Shown here: one piece after another, positions 24,851 to 34,202 of the stretch | Position numbering within the stretch: position 1 is the stretch's first letter | Layout: every line of letters starts with the position of its first letter | Source: Jannaschia rubra | Lineage (GTDB): Bacteria; Pseudomonadota; Alphaproteobacteria; Rhodobacterales; Rhodobacteraceae | Direction of reading: 5' to 3' | DNA length: 64,000 nucleotides | Assembly (NCBI RefSeq): GCF_001403735.1 | Contig: NZ_CXPG01000027.1 | Span: 1 to 64,000 of the forward strand | The notes under the pieces: generated by a model | Seen by the model: only the letters and a program-made list of their open reading frames with translations | Database searches by the model: none | What the model was told of the DNA's origin: nothing | Program-made: the position numbers and the translations under genes

Positions 24851-26992
24851 ATGACCACCACCAAGACCACCCTGCCCGAGCTGACCGAGACCGCCATCGC
24901 GCTCAAGGACCTGACCCTGCACCCGCTCAACGCCCGCGCGGGCTCGCCGGACGCCTACGCGGCCGACGACATCCCCGTGCTGGCCGCATCCATCGCGACG
25001 CTCGGCCTGCTCAACCCGCTCATCGTCCAGAAGGTCGAGATCGACGGCGCGCCCGCCTGGGGCGTGCTGGCCGGGGGCCGTCGCCTCGCGGCGCTGCGTC
25101 GGCTCTGCGAGGACAAGGACGCGAAGGGCTGGACGGCGCGCACCAAGATCGCCTGCCGCGCCATCGGCGACAACGTGGCCGCGGCGACCGCGATCACCGT
25201 TGCCGAGAACGTCACGCAGGCACCGATGGACCCGCTCGACGAGTTCGAGGCCTTCGCGCGGATGATGGAGACCGGCGGCCACGACGTCGACTCCATCGCC
25301 GCCCTCTTCGGCGTCGAGCGCCGCCGCGTGACCGAGCGTCTGCGCTACGGCCGCGTGCATCCGGACATCCGCCGCGCGGCGCGGGCCAAGGAGATCAGCC
25401 TGGACGTGATGAAGGCGTTTGCCAGCCATCCCGACCACGGCACGCAGTGGGCGGTCTTCGAGGCAACCGAGGGCTCGTACCGCCAAGCGTGGACCATCCG
25501 CGACCGGCTGGAGAAGGCCGGGGTCAAGCTCGGCTCCGACCTCGGCCGCTACGTCGAGGAGGCGTACCGCGCGGCGGACGGGCCGATCACGGCGGACCTG
25601 ATCGAGGAGGACTCGGTGCTGACCGACGAGGCGCTGGTCGAGCGGCTGCTGGTGGAGAAGCTCGCCGCCCTGGCCGAGGCCGAGCGCGCGCGGCTAGGCT
25701 TCGCCTGGGCCGAGGGGCGGCGCACGGCCGACTACGAGGCGCTGCAGGCCTACGGACGGACCTACCCCTCCCCCATCGAGCCGGAAGGCGCGGCGGCCGA
25801 GCGCGTCACGGCGATCGCCGACCGTCTGGTGGCCATCGACGAGTTGCGCGACGAGGCAGAGGCCAACGACGACGGCACCGACTTCGACGCGCTGGAGGAC
25901 GAGTACGAGGCCCTGCAACAGGAGCACGAGGAGCTGACCACGGGCTACGGCCCCGAGCAGCTGGCGAAGGCCGGGGTGATCGCCCACTGGCGCTACGACG
26001 GCCCGCAGGTGATCTACGGCCTGATCAGACCCGAGGACATGGTTCCGGCGGGGGGCGAGGCAACACCCGTCGGTGCGACCAAGGCTGACGGTGCCGCGCC
26101 CGGCACCGAGGGGGACGTCAAGGAGGGCCCCGCGCCCCTGGAGGTCGCCGCTTCGCTCGCCGCCGACCTGCGCACCGAGCGCGCGATCGTCATCGGCGCG
26201 GGGCTCGCGGCCGATCCGACGCTGGCGCAGGATCTGGCCCTGTTCAAGATCGTCTCCGACCTCTGGAACGCGCATGGCACGCGGGTCTCCTGGTCCATGG
26301 GGATCACGGCATCCCGCGGCGAGCGTCCGCACGGCAAGCCGGACGGGATGGACCAGGGGCCGACGGAGGCGATCGCCGCGTTGCGCGACGGGGTCGACCT
26401 CACGTGGATGGACGGCGCCCGGTCCGTGACCGAGCGGTTCGAGGCGTTCCGCCTACTCGACGCGGCCATGAAGGCACGGATCGTCGGGGTGGCCATGGCC
26501 GAGGCAATCGCGCCGGCCGAGTTGGGCGACCACGAGGTTCTGCTGACGCATGTCGCCCACCAGGTCGTGCCCGACATGCGCGCTGCGTGGCGGCCCACCG
26601 GCGAAGCGTTCTTCGGGCGGATCAGGAAGGCGCAGCTCCTGCACCTGTTGGCGGACGACCTGAAGCAGCCCGAGGAGGCCGCGCGGCTGGCCACGGCCAA
26701 GAAGGTCGACGTCGTGGACTACCTCGACCGGCTCTTCGCCGCACCCTTCGCGACGCTCACCCCCGAACAGCGCGAGGCCGTGGAGACGTGGTGCCCGCCG
26801 GGCATGGCGATCCCGGAGCTGCGGGAGCGGCATCGCGTCGAGGTCACGAATACCGCGGACCCCGCGGCGGAGATCGAGGAGGACGAGGACGAAACGTTCG
26901 AGGTCGAGCCGGAGGAGACGCTCGATCCGGACGAAGAGTTCGACGACTGCGAAGACGTCGCGGAGGAGCTGCCCGAGACCAAGGCCGCCTGA
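24851..26992 (+). CDS. ParB/RepB/Spo0J-like nuclease-domain protein (large)
   Basis: A 713-residue protein. Residues of about 15-110 are a ParB/sulfiredoxin-fold domain with the L-x-P-L-N-x-R start and a G-G-R-R-L-A-A-L CTPase-type motif; residues of about 130-200 are the helix-turn-helix region. The remaining 500 residues are charged and helical, with a very acidic C-terminus. It is much longer than a partition ParB (about 300 residues) and is not next to a parA, so it is probably one of the large accessory ParB-like proteins of plasmids and phages, possibly a DNA-binding nuclease. The true partition locus is at 58199-59706. Confidence 0.8.
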   Translation: MTTTKTTLPELTETAIALKDLTLHPLNARAGSPDAYAADDIPVLAASIATLGLLNPLIVQKVEIDGAPAWGVLAGGRRLAALRRLCEDKDAKGWTARTKIACRAIGDNVAAATAITVAENVTQAPMDPLDEFEAFARMMETGGHDVDSIAALFGVERRRVTERLRYGRVHPDIRRAARAKEISLDVMKAFASHPDHGTQWAVFEATEGSYRQAWTIRDRLEKAGVKLGSDLGRYVEEAYRAADGPITADLIEEDSVLTDEALVERLLVEKLAALAEAERARLGFAWAEGRRTADYEALQAYGRTYPSPIEPEGAAAERVTAIADRLVAIDELRDEAEANDDGTDFDALEDEYEALQQEHEELTTGYGPEQLAKAGVIAHWRYDGPQVIYGLIRPEDMVPAGGEATPVGATKADGAAPGTEGDVKEGPAPLEVAASLAADLRTERAIVIGAGLAADPTLAQDLALFKIVSDLWNAHGTRVSWSMGITASRGERPHGKPDGMDQGPTEAIAALRDGVDLTWMDGARSVTERFEAFRLLDAAMKARIVGVAMAEAIAPAELGDHEVLLTHVAHQVVPDMRAAWRPTGEAFFGRIRKAQLLHLLADDLKQPEEAARLATAKKVDVVDYLDRLFAAPFATLTPEQREAVETWCPPGMAIPELRERHRVEVTNTADPAAEIEEDEDETFEVEPEETLDPDEEFDDCEDVAEELPETKAA

Positions 26993-27030
26993 CCACCCTC
27001 CGATGCGCACGAGTGGAGCCGTCCTGCCCG

Positions 27031-27088
27031 CAGAGGGAAGGGGCGGCTTCCTTCCGTGGTGATCCATCCATCTCACGGAGAGCCCCTC
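27031..27088 (+). promoter_or_regulatory. Two-hairpin leader of the SNO helicase gene
   Basis: Hairpin 1 GGAAG/CTTCC (27036-27051), hairpin 2 CCGTG/CACGG (27054-27078), then GGAGAG and the ATG 10 nt later. Confidence 0.5.
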
Positions 27089-30000
27089 ATGAAGCGCCGC
27101 GACATCCCGACCCTGCTGACCCACCTGACAGCCGACCTCGCCGCGGGCGACCTCACGACGCCTGCGCTCGCGGCCCACCTGACCGACGTCACCGGCGGCA
27201 CCGACGCCGCGGGCGCCTGGTCCTGGCGGCAGGCCTACGACCTCGTCCAGGCCGCCGCGATCCTGGCGGACCGGGAGGACGACGCGGGCGATCCCGCCAC
27301 GCGCCTCGCGCGCCTGACCGGCACGGCGGACGCGCGCGCGACCGAGACGCGGCGCTCGGAGACGCAGGTCCGGCTGCAGCAGTTCTCGACGCCCCTTCCT
27401 TTCGCCCATGTCGCCGCGGTCGCGGCCACGATCCGCCCCGGCGACGTCGTGCTGGAGCCGTCGGCCGGGACCGGCGCGCTCGCGCACATGGCGCGGCGCG
27501 CGGGCGGGCACGTCGTCCTCAACGAACTGGACCCGTTCCGCGCCGCGGTGCTGGAGGAAGTGTTCGGAACGCGGCCCACCCGGCACGACGCCGAGCACAT
27601 CGACGACCTCCTCCCGCGCGAGACCTTGACCGACGTCGTCCTGATGAACCCGCCCTTCTCCTCCTCGGCTACCCGCGCGGGCGATCCGACCATCGCGCTG
27701 CGGCACACGCTGTCGGCCGCGAAGCGCCTCGTCCCCGGCGGCCGCCTCGTCGCGATTCTGCCGCGCGCCGCCTGCGCCGCGCGCCAGCCAGTGCTTTGGG
27801 CGCGGCTCATGGAGCGGGTCGCGCCCCGCCTGCACCTCGTCCTGCCCGATGCGGTCTACCGCAAGATGGGAACGAGCGTAGAGACCGCGCTGCTTGTGGC
27901 GGATCGCGTGGACGACGCCGCAGGGGCCGAAGCTCCGATCCTCCCCGAGCCGGTCGCGGACCTGGAAGCCGCGCTGCATGCCGTCCGCACTCGCCTGCCG
28001 GAGCGCCCCGCCCGCGTGCCGCGCGCCGTTCCGGCGACACCCGCACCCGCTCGACAGGCGTCGCTCGCCTCCGGCTCGCCCCCGAAACGCGCCCGCCGCA
28101 CCGCGCCTTCCGCCGCTCCAGCCCGGTCCAGCGCCCCGACTCCGATCCCCTTCACCGTCCTCGACAGGCCCCACACGAACGAGGCCGTCTCGGACGTCTA
28201 CGCCCGCTACGCCCCGCAACGCATCGAGATCGCGGGCGCGGTGGACCACCCCTCACCTCTGGTCGAGAGCGTCGCCATGGCCGCCGTCGCCCCGCCGGTG
28301 CCGGTCTTCCCCGAGGGCGGCGGACCGGCCCTACCGCCGGCGATCGTCGCGACCGGCGCGCTGTCGGCCGCGCAGCTGGAGACGATCGTGATGGCGGACG
28401 CCGCGCATGCCGTCGACCTGCCGGGCCGCTTTGCCGTTGCTGACGACTGGACCGAGATCGAGCCTGCCCACGAGGGTGCCGACGGCACCGCCTACCTCCA
28501 AGGCTACTTCCTCGGCGACGGCACCGGGGCGGGCAAGGGCCGTCAGGTGGCCGGGATCGTCATGGCGGGCTGGCTTGCCGGGCGGACGCGGGCGGTGTGG
28601 ATCTCGAAGTCGAAGACCCTGATCGAGGACGCCGTGCGCGACTGGACCGACCTCGGCGGCGCGCCCACGGACATCGTGCCGCTGGAGCGCTGGAAGCCCG
28701 ACGAGGCGATCATCCTGCATCGCGGCATCCTGTTTCTCACCTACGCGACCCTGCGCAGCGTCGGGAAGACCGGCCGTTCGCGGCTGGAGCAGCTCGTCGA
28801 GTGGTGCGGGCCGCACTTCGAGGGCGTCCTCGCCTTCGACGAGGCACACGCGATGGCGAACGCGGCCGGCAGCTCGGACGGCGCGCGCGGCGGTACTGCG
28901 CCCTCGCAGCAGGGCATCGCCGGACTGCGTCTCCAGATCGCGCTCCCCCGCGCCCGCGTCCTCTACGTCTCGGCGACCGGCGCCACGAACGTCTCGAACC
29001 TCGCCTACGCCACCCGGCTCGGGCTCTGGGGGCCGGGCGATGCCTACCCCTTCGCCACGCGTGAGGACTTCGTGGCCGCGATGGTCGCGGGCGGGGTCGC
29101 GGCGATGGAGGTGGTCGCGCGGGACCTGAAGGCGCTCGGGCTCTACACGGCCCGGGCGCTGTCCTTCGAAGGCGTCGAGTACGACATCCTCGAACATCGC
29201 CTCAGCGATGACGAGCGGGCGGTCTACGACCGCTTCGCGCGCGCGTTCAAGGTGATCCACGCCAACCTGCACGCCGCGCTGGAAGCGACTGGGATCACCG
29301 ACGCGGAGAGCGGCGTCACCGCAGGCGCGGCGAAAGCCTCCGCCCTCAGCCGCTTCGAGAGCATGAAGCAGCGCTTCTTCGGCCACGTGCTGAACGGCTT
29401 CAAGGCGGGCACGCTGATCCGCGCCATCGAGGCCGACCTGGCGGAGGGATGGGCGCCCGTGGTGCAGATCGTGTCCACAGGCGAGAGCCATCTCGACCGC
29501 GCCGTCGAGGGGCTCGACGGCGACGACCTGACCGAGGCGGCGCTGACGCCGAAGGAAGTGGTGATCCACTGGCTGCGCACCGCCTTCCCCGTGCAGGCGC
29601 ACCAGCTGGTCGAGATCGAAGGGCAGATGGTCGCCGAGCGGTTGACCGATGCCGACGGCCGACCCATCGTCAGCCGGGAGGCGGAAGCCCTACGCGACGC
29701 GGCGCTGATGGAGCTCTACACCGTCGCCCCGATCCCCTCCGTCCTCGACCGGCTCGTCTGGCACTTCGGCGAGGAACGTCTGGCCGAGGTCACGGGCCGC
29801 TCCAAGCGCTCCATCCGCCTGCCGGACGGCACTCTCAAGGTCGTGCCGCGCTCGGCGCAGGCCAACTCGGCCGAGGCCGCCGCCTTCATGGCCGGGACGA
29901 AGGACGTGCTGCTCTTCACCGACGCGGGCGGGACCGGGCGGTCCTATCACGCGGCGGCCACGGCCGGGAACCGCGACCGGCGGCGCCGGCACTACCTCGT

Positions 30001-31330
30001 CGAGCCCGGCTGGCGCGCGGCCGAGGCCATCCAAGGGCTGGGCCGGACGCACCGCTCGGCGCAGGTCACGGCGCCGTGGTTCCGCGTGGTAACGACGGAC
30101 GTTCACGGCGAGAAGCGGTTCACCTCGACCATCGCGCGGCGGCTCGACACGCTCGGCGCCCTCACACGGGGCCAGCGAGAGACGGGGAGCCAGAACCTGT
30201 TCCGCGCCTCGGACAACTTGGAGAGCCCGATCGCCCGCCGCGCGCTGGTCGCGCATTACCACGAGTTGGTCCGGGGCACCTGCGAGGCGATGACCCATGC
30301 CGCGTTCGAGGACTGGACCGCGCTGCGTCTGACCGATGCGGACGGCGTGATTCTCGAAGACCTGCCGCCGATCCAGCGCTACCTCAACCGCCTCCTCGCC
30401 CTGCCCATCGACATGCAGAACGCGCTCTTCGGCGCGCTCGCGGCGAAGATCGAACAGCTCACCGAGCGGGCGCGCGCGAACGGCACGCTCGACGTCGGCA
30501 TCGAGACGCTGCGCGCCGACCGCATCACCGTCGTCGAGGAGGCGGACCTGTGGACCTGCCCCAAGAGCGGGTCGGTCACGCGGACCGTGACGCTCGACTG
30601 CGAGACCGAGCTCCGCATCCCCGACGGCGCGACGGTCCTTCATGACCACGGCGCCCGCATGGCGCCGCGCCACAACGCGGCCTCGGGCAAGGTCGTGCTG
30701 ATCTCGAAGCGACCGCAACAGGTGTTCGACGACGACGTGCTCGCCGAGATCCGCGAGACGCGCCGCCCCACCGGGCGCGGCTCCATGACGGAGGACGCCT
30801 TCGCTTCGTCGCACTGGGAACCCGTGGACGCCGAGAGGTTCGTCCGGCTGTGGGACGCCGAGGTCGCGGACCTGCCGACCGTCGAGACGCACCGCATTGT
30901 CCTCCTGACCGGCCTGCTACTGCCGATCTGGCGCGACATCCCGTCCGACAGCGAGCGCATCTGGCGCGTCACCCCGGAGGACGGCGTCGCCCGCATCGGC
31001 CGTGCGATCTCGCCCGAGCAGGCCGTGGTGCTGGCGGGCAGGTTCCGGGGCGGGGAGACCACCCCTGCGGAGCTGGTCGCCGCCGCGATGGCGGGGGACG
31101 GCGCGGTCGACCTGGGCCGTGGGCTGACGCTACGCGCGCGCCGCGTCGCCGGGACCAGGCGGCTCGAGGTCGAGGGCTGGCGGCCGGAGCAGGTCGATGC
31201 GCTGAAGGCCGCGGGCTGCTTCACCGAGATCGTCGGCTACCAGCTCCGGGCCTTCGTGCCGGTCGGCGACGCCGCTTCGGCCGTGATCGCGGTGATCCGA
31301 TCCGGAGGCGGTATGAAGGTCGCCGCATAA
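27089..31330 (+). CDS. Strawberry-notch-type helicase with N-terminal methyltransferase domain
   Basis: A 1413-residue protein. The N-terminal third holds a class I methyltransferase fold (E-P-S-A-G-T-G-A-L at 122-130, N-P-P-F at 187-190), a layout typical of N6-adenine DNA methyltransferases. The middle is a helicase-like NTPase (Walker A G-D-G-T-G-A-G-K-G at 476-484, DEAH at 584-587) and the C-terminal lobe has the strawberry-notch motif E-A-I-Q-G-L-G-R-T-H-R-S near 979. Such proteins are common on phages and conjugative elements, probably acting on incoming DNA in modification or anti-defence. The ATG is set by its GGAGAG ribosome site. Confidence 0.85.
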   Translation: MKRRDIPTLLTHLTADLAAGDLTTPALAAHLTDVTGGTDAAGAWSWRQAYDLVQAAAILADREDDAGDPATRLARLTGTADARATETRRSETQVRLQQFSTPLPFAHVAAVAATIRPGDVVLEPSAGTGALAHMARRAGGHVVLNELDPFRAAVLEEVFGTRPTRHDAEHIDDLLPRETLTDVVLMNPPFSSSATRAGDPTIALRHTLSAAKRLVPGGRLVAILPRAACAARQPVLWARLMERVAPRLHLVLPDAVYRKMGTSVETALLVADRVDDAAGAEAPILPEPVADLEAALHAVRTRLPERPARVPRAVPATPAPARQASLASGSPPKRARRTAPSAAPARSSAPTPIPFTVLDRPHTNEAVSDVYARYAPQRIEIAGAVDHPSPLVESVAMAAVAPPVPVFPEGGGPALPPAIVATGALSAAQLETIVMADAAHAVDLPGRFAVADDWTEIEPAHEGADGTAYLQGYFLGDGTGAGKGRQVAGIVMAGWLAGRTRAVWISKSKTLIEDAVRDWTDLGGAPTDIVPLERWKPDEAIILHRGILFLTYATLRSVGKTGRSRLEQLVEWCGPHFEGVLAFDEAHAMANAAGSSDGARGGTAPSQQGIAGLRLQIALPRARVLYVSATGATNVSNLAYATRLGLWGPGDAYPFATREDFVAAMVAGGVAAMEVVARDLKALGLYTARALSFEGVEYDILEHRLSDDERAVYDRFARAFKVIHANLHAALEATGITDAESGVTAGAAKASALSRFESMKQRFFGHVLNGFKAGTLIRAIEADLAEGWAPVVQIVSTGESHLDRAVEGLDGDDLTEAALTPKEVVIHWLRTAFPVQAHQLVEIEGQMVAERLTDADGRPIVSREAEALRDAALMELYTVAPIPSVLDRLVWHFGEERLAEVTGRSKRSIRLPDGTLKVVPRSAQANSAEAAAFMAGTKDVLLFTDAGGTGRSYHAAATAGNRDRRRRHYLVEPGWRAAEAIQGLGRTHRSAQVTAPWFRVVTTDVHGEKRFTSTIARRLDTLGALTRGQRETGSQNLFRASDNLESPIARRALVAHYHELVRGTCEAMTHAAFEDWTALRLTDADGVILEDLPPIQRYLNRLLALPIDMQNALFGALAAKIEQLTERARANGTLDVGIETLRADRITVVEEADLWTCPKSGSVTRTVTLDCETELRIPDGATVLHDHGARMAPRHNAASGKVVLISKRPQQVFDDDVLAEIRETRRPTGRGSMTEDAFASSHWEPVDAERFVRLWDAEVADLPTVETHRIVLLTGLLLPIWRDIPSDSERIWRVTPEDGVARIGRAISPEQAVVLAGRFRGGETTPAELVAAAMAGDGAVDLGRGLTLRARRVAGTRRLEVEGWRPEQVDALKAAGCFTEIVGYQLRAFVPVGDAASAVIAVIRSGGGMKVAA

Positions 31331-31339
31331 GCTACTGAT

Positions 31340-31417
31340 CCAGAGCGCTCGCGGTTCGGGCTGGACCGATCGCCCGCGCTCTGGGAGTCTGCGGATGTTC
31401 TCATCGGAGACGCACCC
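31340..31417 (+). promoter_or_regulatory. Terminator-like stem and leader hairpin before the WGR gene
   Basis: A 9-bp perfect stem CCAGAGCGC/GCGCTCTGG (31340-31384) follows the helicase stop and has no T-tract; a smaller stem GATG/CATC (31394-31405) precedes GGAGACG and the ATG. It fits the two-hairpin pattern of this block. Confidence 0.45.
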
Positions 31418-31714
31418 ATGCCCCGCCGCCCCAAGCCCGCGCCGCCGGACGCCCAGATCGAGATGTTCCCCGCCCGCCTGCGCTTGGTGCGCGAGGCGCC
31501 GGAGGAGAACGTCCACCGCTACTACGCGCTGGAGGTCCAGCCCGACCTCTTCGGCGGGGCCTCCCTCGTCCGCGCCTGGGGCCGGATCGGATGGAGCCGG
31601 ACGACGCGGGTCGAGCTGCATGCCGACGAGGGGCAGGCCCTCGACGCGCTGCGCGACTGGGAGACCGCCAAGCGCAAGCGCGGCTACGCGCCGGACACGA
31701 ACCATGGGCGATGA
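31418..31714 (+). CDS. WGR domain protein
   Basis: A 98-residue protein that is almost entirely one WGR domain: the R-Y-Y-A-L-E-V strand, the A-W-G-R-I-G signature near residue 56, and the closing A-L-D-A-L-R-D helix. WGR domains bind nucleic acids and are found in PARPs and in small plasmid proteins. It is followed at 11 nt by another small gene, so the two probably form a pair. Confidence 0.85.
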   Translation: MPRRPKPAPPDAQIEMFPARLRLVREAPEENVHRYYALEVQPDLFGGASLVRAWGRIGWSRTTRVELHADEGQALDALRDWETAKRKRGYAPDTNHGR

Positions 31715-31724
31715 GGAGACGAAC

Positions 31725-32258
31725 ATGACCAAGGCCACCACCAAGCCGCGCCGCCCGATCTGGGAGCGCGCGCAGATGTTCATCGCCTTCCACCGCGATC
31801 CCACCCGCCGGAAGCGCGAGACCCCCTACCTCTGGCCGCCGAAAGACGCGAGCGCGGGGCTGCGCGCCGAGACCGCCGACCAGGAGACCTTCGTCCACCT
31901 CCGCGGCCCCGACCGCGCGGACGACGTGCAGCTAAAGCTCCGCCCGAACGCGATCATCGCGCGGCGCGAGCCGGGGCGCGGCTGGTCGGGGATCGAGGTG
32001 AACGACCATTCGGTGCGCGTCCTCGTCGGCGACGTCTGGATCGAGATCGACCCCATGGGTGCGGTCAAGCGCGAGGCCGACGACGGGGCCTCGACCACCT
32101 TCCTCGAGTTCGACGGCTCGATCATCCAGCTGACCGAGGACGCCGAGGTCTGCGTGTCCGGGAACGGCGAGCGGATCACGCGGCGCACGGCCGAGCGGCT
32201 GGACGTGGTGACGGGCGACGGGATCATGTCGTCGCCGCGGAAGCGGATCGAGCGCTGA
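31725..32258 (+). CDS. Hypothetical protein downstream of the WGR gene
   Basis: A 177-residue soluble protein with a basic N-terminus and a beta-rich middle (several V-x-V-x-V strands around a D-V-W-I-E-I-D segment). I do not recognise it. ATG at 31725 is preferred because GAGGAG lies 6 nt upstream; an in-frame ATG at 31704 would overlap the WGR gene. Probably co-expressed with the WGR protein. Confidence 0.65.
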   Translation: MTKATTKPRRPIWERAQMFIAFHRDPTRRKRETPYLWPPKDASAGLRAETADQETFVHLRGPDRADDVQLKLRPNAIIARREPGRGWSGIEVNDHSVRVLVGDVWIEIDPMGAVKREADDGASTTFLEFDGSIIQLTEDAEVCVSGNGERITRRTAERLDVVTGDGIMSSPRKRIER

Positions 32259-32361
32259 CCCCGCTTTACCGGCTTATGCCTTCGCTCTTGTTCATCATTC
32301 TGCAACCTGCAATGCCCGGGCATCATTCATGTTTCTCGTCTCATGCGTCAGGTCTTCGCCC

Positions 32362-32805
32362 ATGATCCGCTCTCTGCTCATCGTCGCCGCTCTCGCCTCT
32401 CCCGCCTTGGCCTTCACTGTCGTCGAGACGATCGAGGGCGTGGCGCGCGTGGTCGATGGCGATACGATCCGCGTCGGTCGTGTCCCCGTCCGACTGAACG
32501 GCCTCGCCGCACCCGAGATCTCCGGTGACCGCGTCCAGCCGGGCGGGATCGAGGCGACGGACGCGATGCGGGCGCTCGTCGAGGGCCGCCATGTCGTGTG
32601 CGATCTCGACGGTAGCCGCACGCATGGCCGGGAGGTCGGCCGGTGCGCGGTCGATGGGCAGGATATCGGGGAGGCGATGGTTCGGGGCGGCTATGCACGG
32701 GATTGCCGGCGCTACTCGGGCGGCGACTACGCCGCCGCCGAGTCGGCGGCCCGCGCTGCGGGTCGGGATCTGTCCGCGATCTATGCCCTCCCGGGCTACT
32801 GCTAG
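32362..32805 (+). CDS. Thermonuclease-family (SNase-like) exported protein
   Basis: A 147-residue protein with a clear signal peptide (residues 1-17, ending A-L-A) and a staphylococcal-nuclease fold: R-V-V-D-G-D-T-I-R-V at 29-38, V-R-L-N-G-L at 43-48 and a later H-G-R-E-V-G-R-C. Where SNase has the calcium ligand in V-D-T-P-E, this protein reads L-A-A-P-E, so that Asp is missing although the Glu is kept; activity is uncertain. Would act in the periplasm or outside. I chose the internal ATG (frame opens at 32329) because the signal peptide begins there. Three cysteines in the mature part. Confidence 0.8.
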   Translation: MIRSLLIVAALASPALAFTVVETIEGVARVVDGDTIRVGRVPVRLNGLAAPEISGDRVQPGGIEATDAMRALVEGRHVVCDLDGSRTHGREVGRCAVDGQDIGEAMVRGGYARDCRRYSGGDYAAAESAARAAGRDLSAIYALPGYC

Positions 32806-32950
32806 ACCTGCTCCAACGCTGAACGGATGCGCTCGAGATACCGCCGATCACAGGCGGTGGCCGGTCGCACGTTTGGAAGGCGGTCGAAGGGGCCCCAGGG
32901 GGACGACTGTCGCGCAGCTTGACCGGACGACCTTCAACCGGATGGCGGAA

Positions 32951-33023
32951 AATAGAGGGAGGAGGGGGCTTCGCCTTGGGGCGATCCGAACCGGATCGGA
33001 AAAGAGACCCGAGGAGAAGACCC
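32951..33023 (+). promoter_or_regulatory. Two-hairpin leader of the tandem DUF736-like gene
   Basis: Purine-rich GAGGGAGGAGGGGGCTTCGCC, then stem CGATCC/GGATCG (32982-32998), then GAGGAGAAG and the ATG. Confidence 0.5.
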
Positions 33024-33728
33024 ATGATCACCGGAACCCTGACGCGCAACGCCGACGGCACGACCTACACGCTGAGCGTCGCGACGCTCATGTTCGACAT
33101 CGCGCGGCTGAACGTCGTGCCGAACGGCTACAAGAGCGCCGACAACCACCCCGACCACCACATCGAGCTCCGCACCCCGCGGGGCCGGACGATGCGCGTC
33201 GGAAGCATTTGGTCGGCCACCTCCAAGACCTCCAAGCGGGAGTACTTCCAGATCGCGCTGACCGACCGGATGGGCCGGTCGTGGCGCATGAACGCCGTGC
33301 AGGGCGACGAGATGCCGAAGGACGAATGGCGCATCGTGCCGCTCGCGGGTGGTGAGACCCAATCGATCGCGCTGACCGGCCGGATCGAAACGCTGGACGA
33401 CGGCAACCTCGCCGGTTCCATCGGCTCCTACGACTTCGACATGGACTTCGTCGCCGTCGAGAACGCGCACAAGGCCTCGGACGACCACCCCGACTGGCAC
33501 ATCGAGGCGCGCTCGCCCGCCGGGCGGATCGTGCGGATGGGCTCGATCTGGCGCGCGACGTCGGAGCGGTCGGGCAACGCTTACCTCTCCATCGCCTTCC
33601 ATGCGCCCATGGGGACGCAGCACCGGGCCAATGCCTTCCCGCGTGAGGGCGCGGCGCCGGGCACCTACGAGGTCGTGGCGCTGACGCCGCTGGCCGCGGC
33701 CGGCGGGGGTCTGGCGCTGGCGGCCTGA
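33024..33728 (+). CDS. Tandem DUF736-like protein
   Basis: A 234-residue protein with two copies of a DUF736-like unit of about 110 residues. Each has a V-P/V-E-N strand, a D-D/N-H-P-D-x-H-I-E block, then R-M/V-G-S-I-W-x-A-T-S and a Y-x-x-I-A strand. Single-unit DUF736 proteins are frequent neighbours of conjugation genes; a tandem copy is less usual. Function unknown; the small beta fold suggests nucleic-acid binding. Confidence 0.7.
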   Translation: MITGTLTRNADGTTYTLSVATLMFDIARLNVVPNGYKSADNHPDHHIELRTPRGRTMRVGSIWSATSKTSKREYFQIALTDRMGRSWRMNAVQGDEMPKDEWRIVPLAGGETQSIALTGRIETLDDGNLAGSIGSYDFDMDFVAVENAHKASDDHPDWHIEARSPAGRIVRMGSIWRATSERSGNAYLSIAFHAPMGTQHRANAFPREGAAPGTYEVVALTPLAAAGGGLALAA

Positions 33729-33756
33729 TCCCCGCTCATTTCGATCAACGCCTTCC

Positions 33757-33824
33757 GGGCCGCCCCCAACCGGGGCGGCCCCTTTCCGCCGTGTCCATCG
33801 ACACGAACCGGAAAGGACCGGACC
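33757..33824 (+). promoter_or_regulatory. Strong hairpin plus leader hairpin before the gene at 33825
   Basis: A perfect 10-bp stem GGGCCGCCCC/GGGGCGGCCC (33757-33781) followed by CTTTCC may end the previous transcript. The stem CGTGTC/GACACG (33790-33805) then precedes GGAAAGGA and the ATG. Confidence 0.5.
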
Positions 33825-34202
33825 ATGACGACCCGCACCCAGACCACCCCCGCCATCGGGATCGACCGCGACGGCGCCGGGCTCCACGCCCTCGCCGCGC
33901 AGGTGACCGAGATCGCCGCCGTGCAGCTGTCCCTCGCCCCGGCCCAGGTCGAGCGCGCCATGGCGCTCTCGGCCTGGACCACCGCCGCCGAGATGATCGA
34001 GCGCGAGTTCCTCGGCACCTACCGCGGGTACTTCCCCAAATGCGGGATGGCCGTGCGCAACGAGGCCGTCATCGCCGAGGTCTTCGACGCGATCGCGAAG
34101 GCGCTCGGCGACCCGCGGCGCGCGCTGCGGGCGGGAAGCTACGTGCCCCCTGCCCTTGGTACTGCGTCCGTCGCCTCCATCGGAGGGCACGCCGATGGGT
34201 GA
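33825..34202 (+). CDS. Hypothetical plasmid protein
   Basis: A 125-residue, mostly alpha-helical soluble protein without recognisable domain. It begins a run of four tightly packed genes (33825-35863) joined by overlaps; the next gene starts 8 nt before this one ends. The run ends in a PAPS-reductase-like ATPase, so this protein may serve the same process. Confidence 0.6.
   Translation: MTTRTQTTPAIGIDRDGAGLHALAAQVTEIAAVQLSLAPAQVERAMALSAWTTAAEMIEREFLGTYRGYFPKCGMAVRNEAVIAEVFDAIAKALGDPRRALRAGSYVPPALGTASVASIGGHADG

Noticed and set aside
24851-26992. Assigning the large ParB-like protein as the plasmid partition ParB
   Set aside because: Much too long, has no adjacent parA, and a separate ATPase-partner pair lies at 58199-59706.
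26453-28249. 598-codon - strand frame spanning the ParB-like and SNO helicase genes
   Set aside because: Crosses a gene boundary, is Arg/Gly-rich without motifs, and both + strand genes are well supported.
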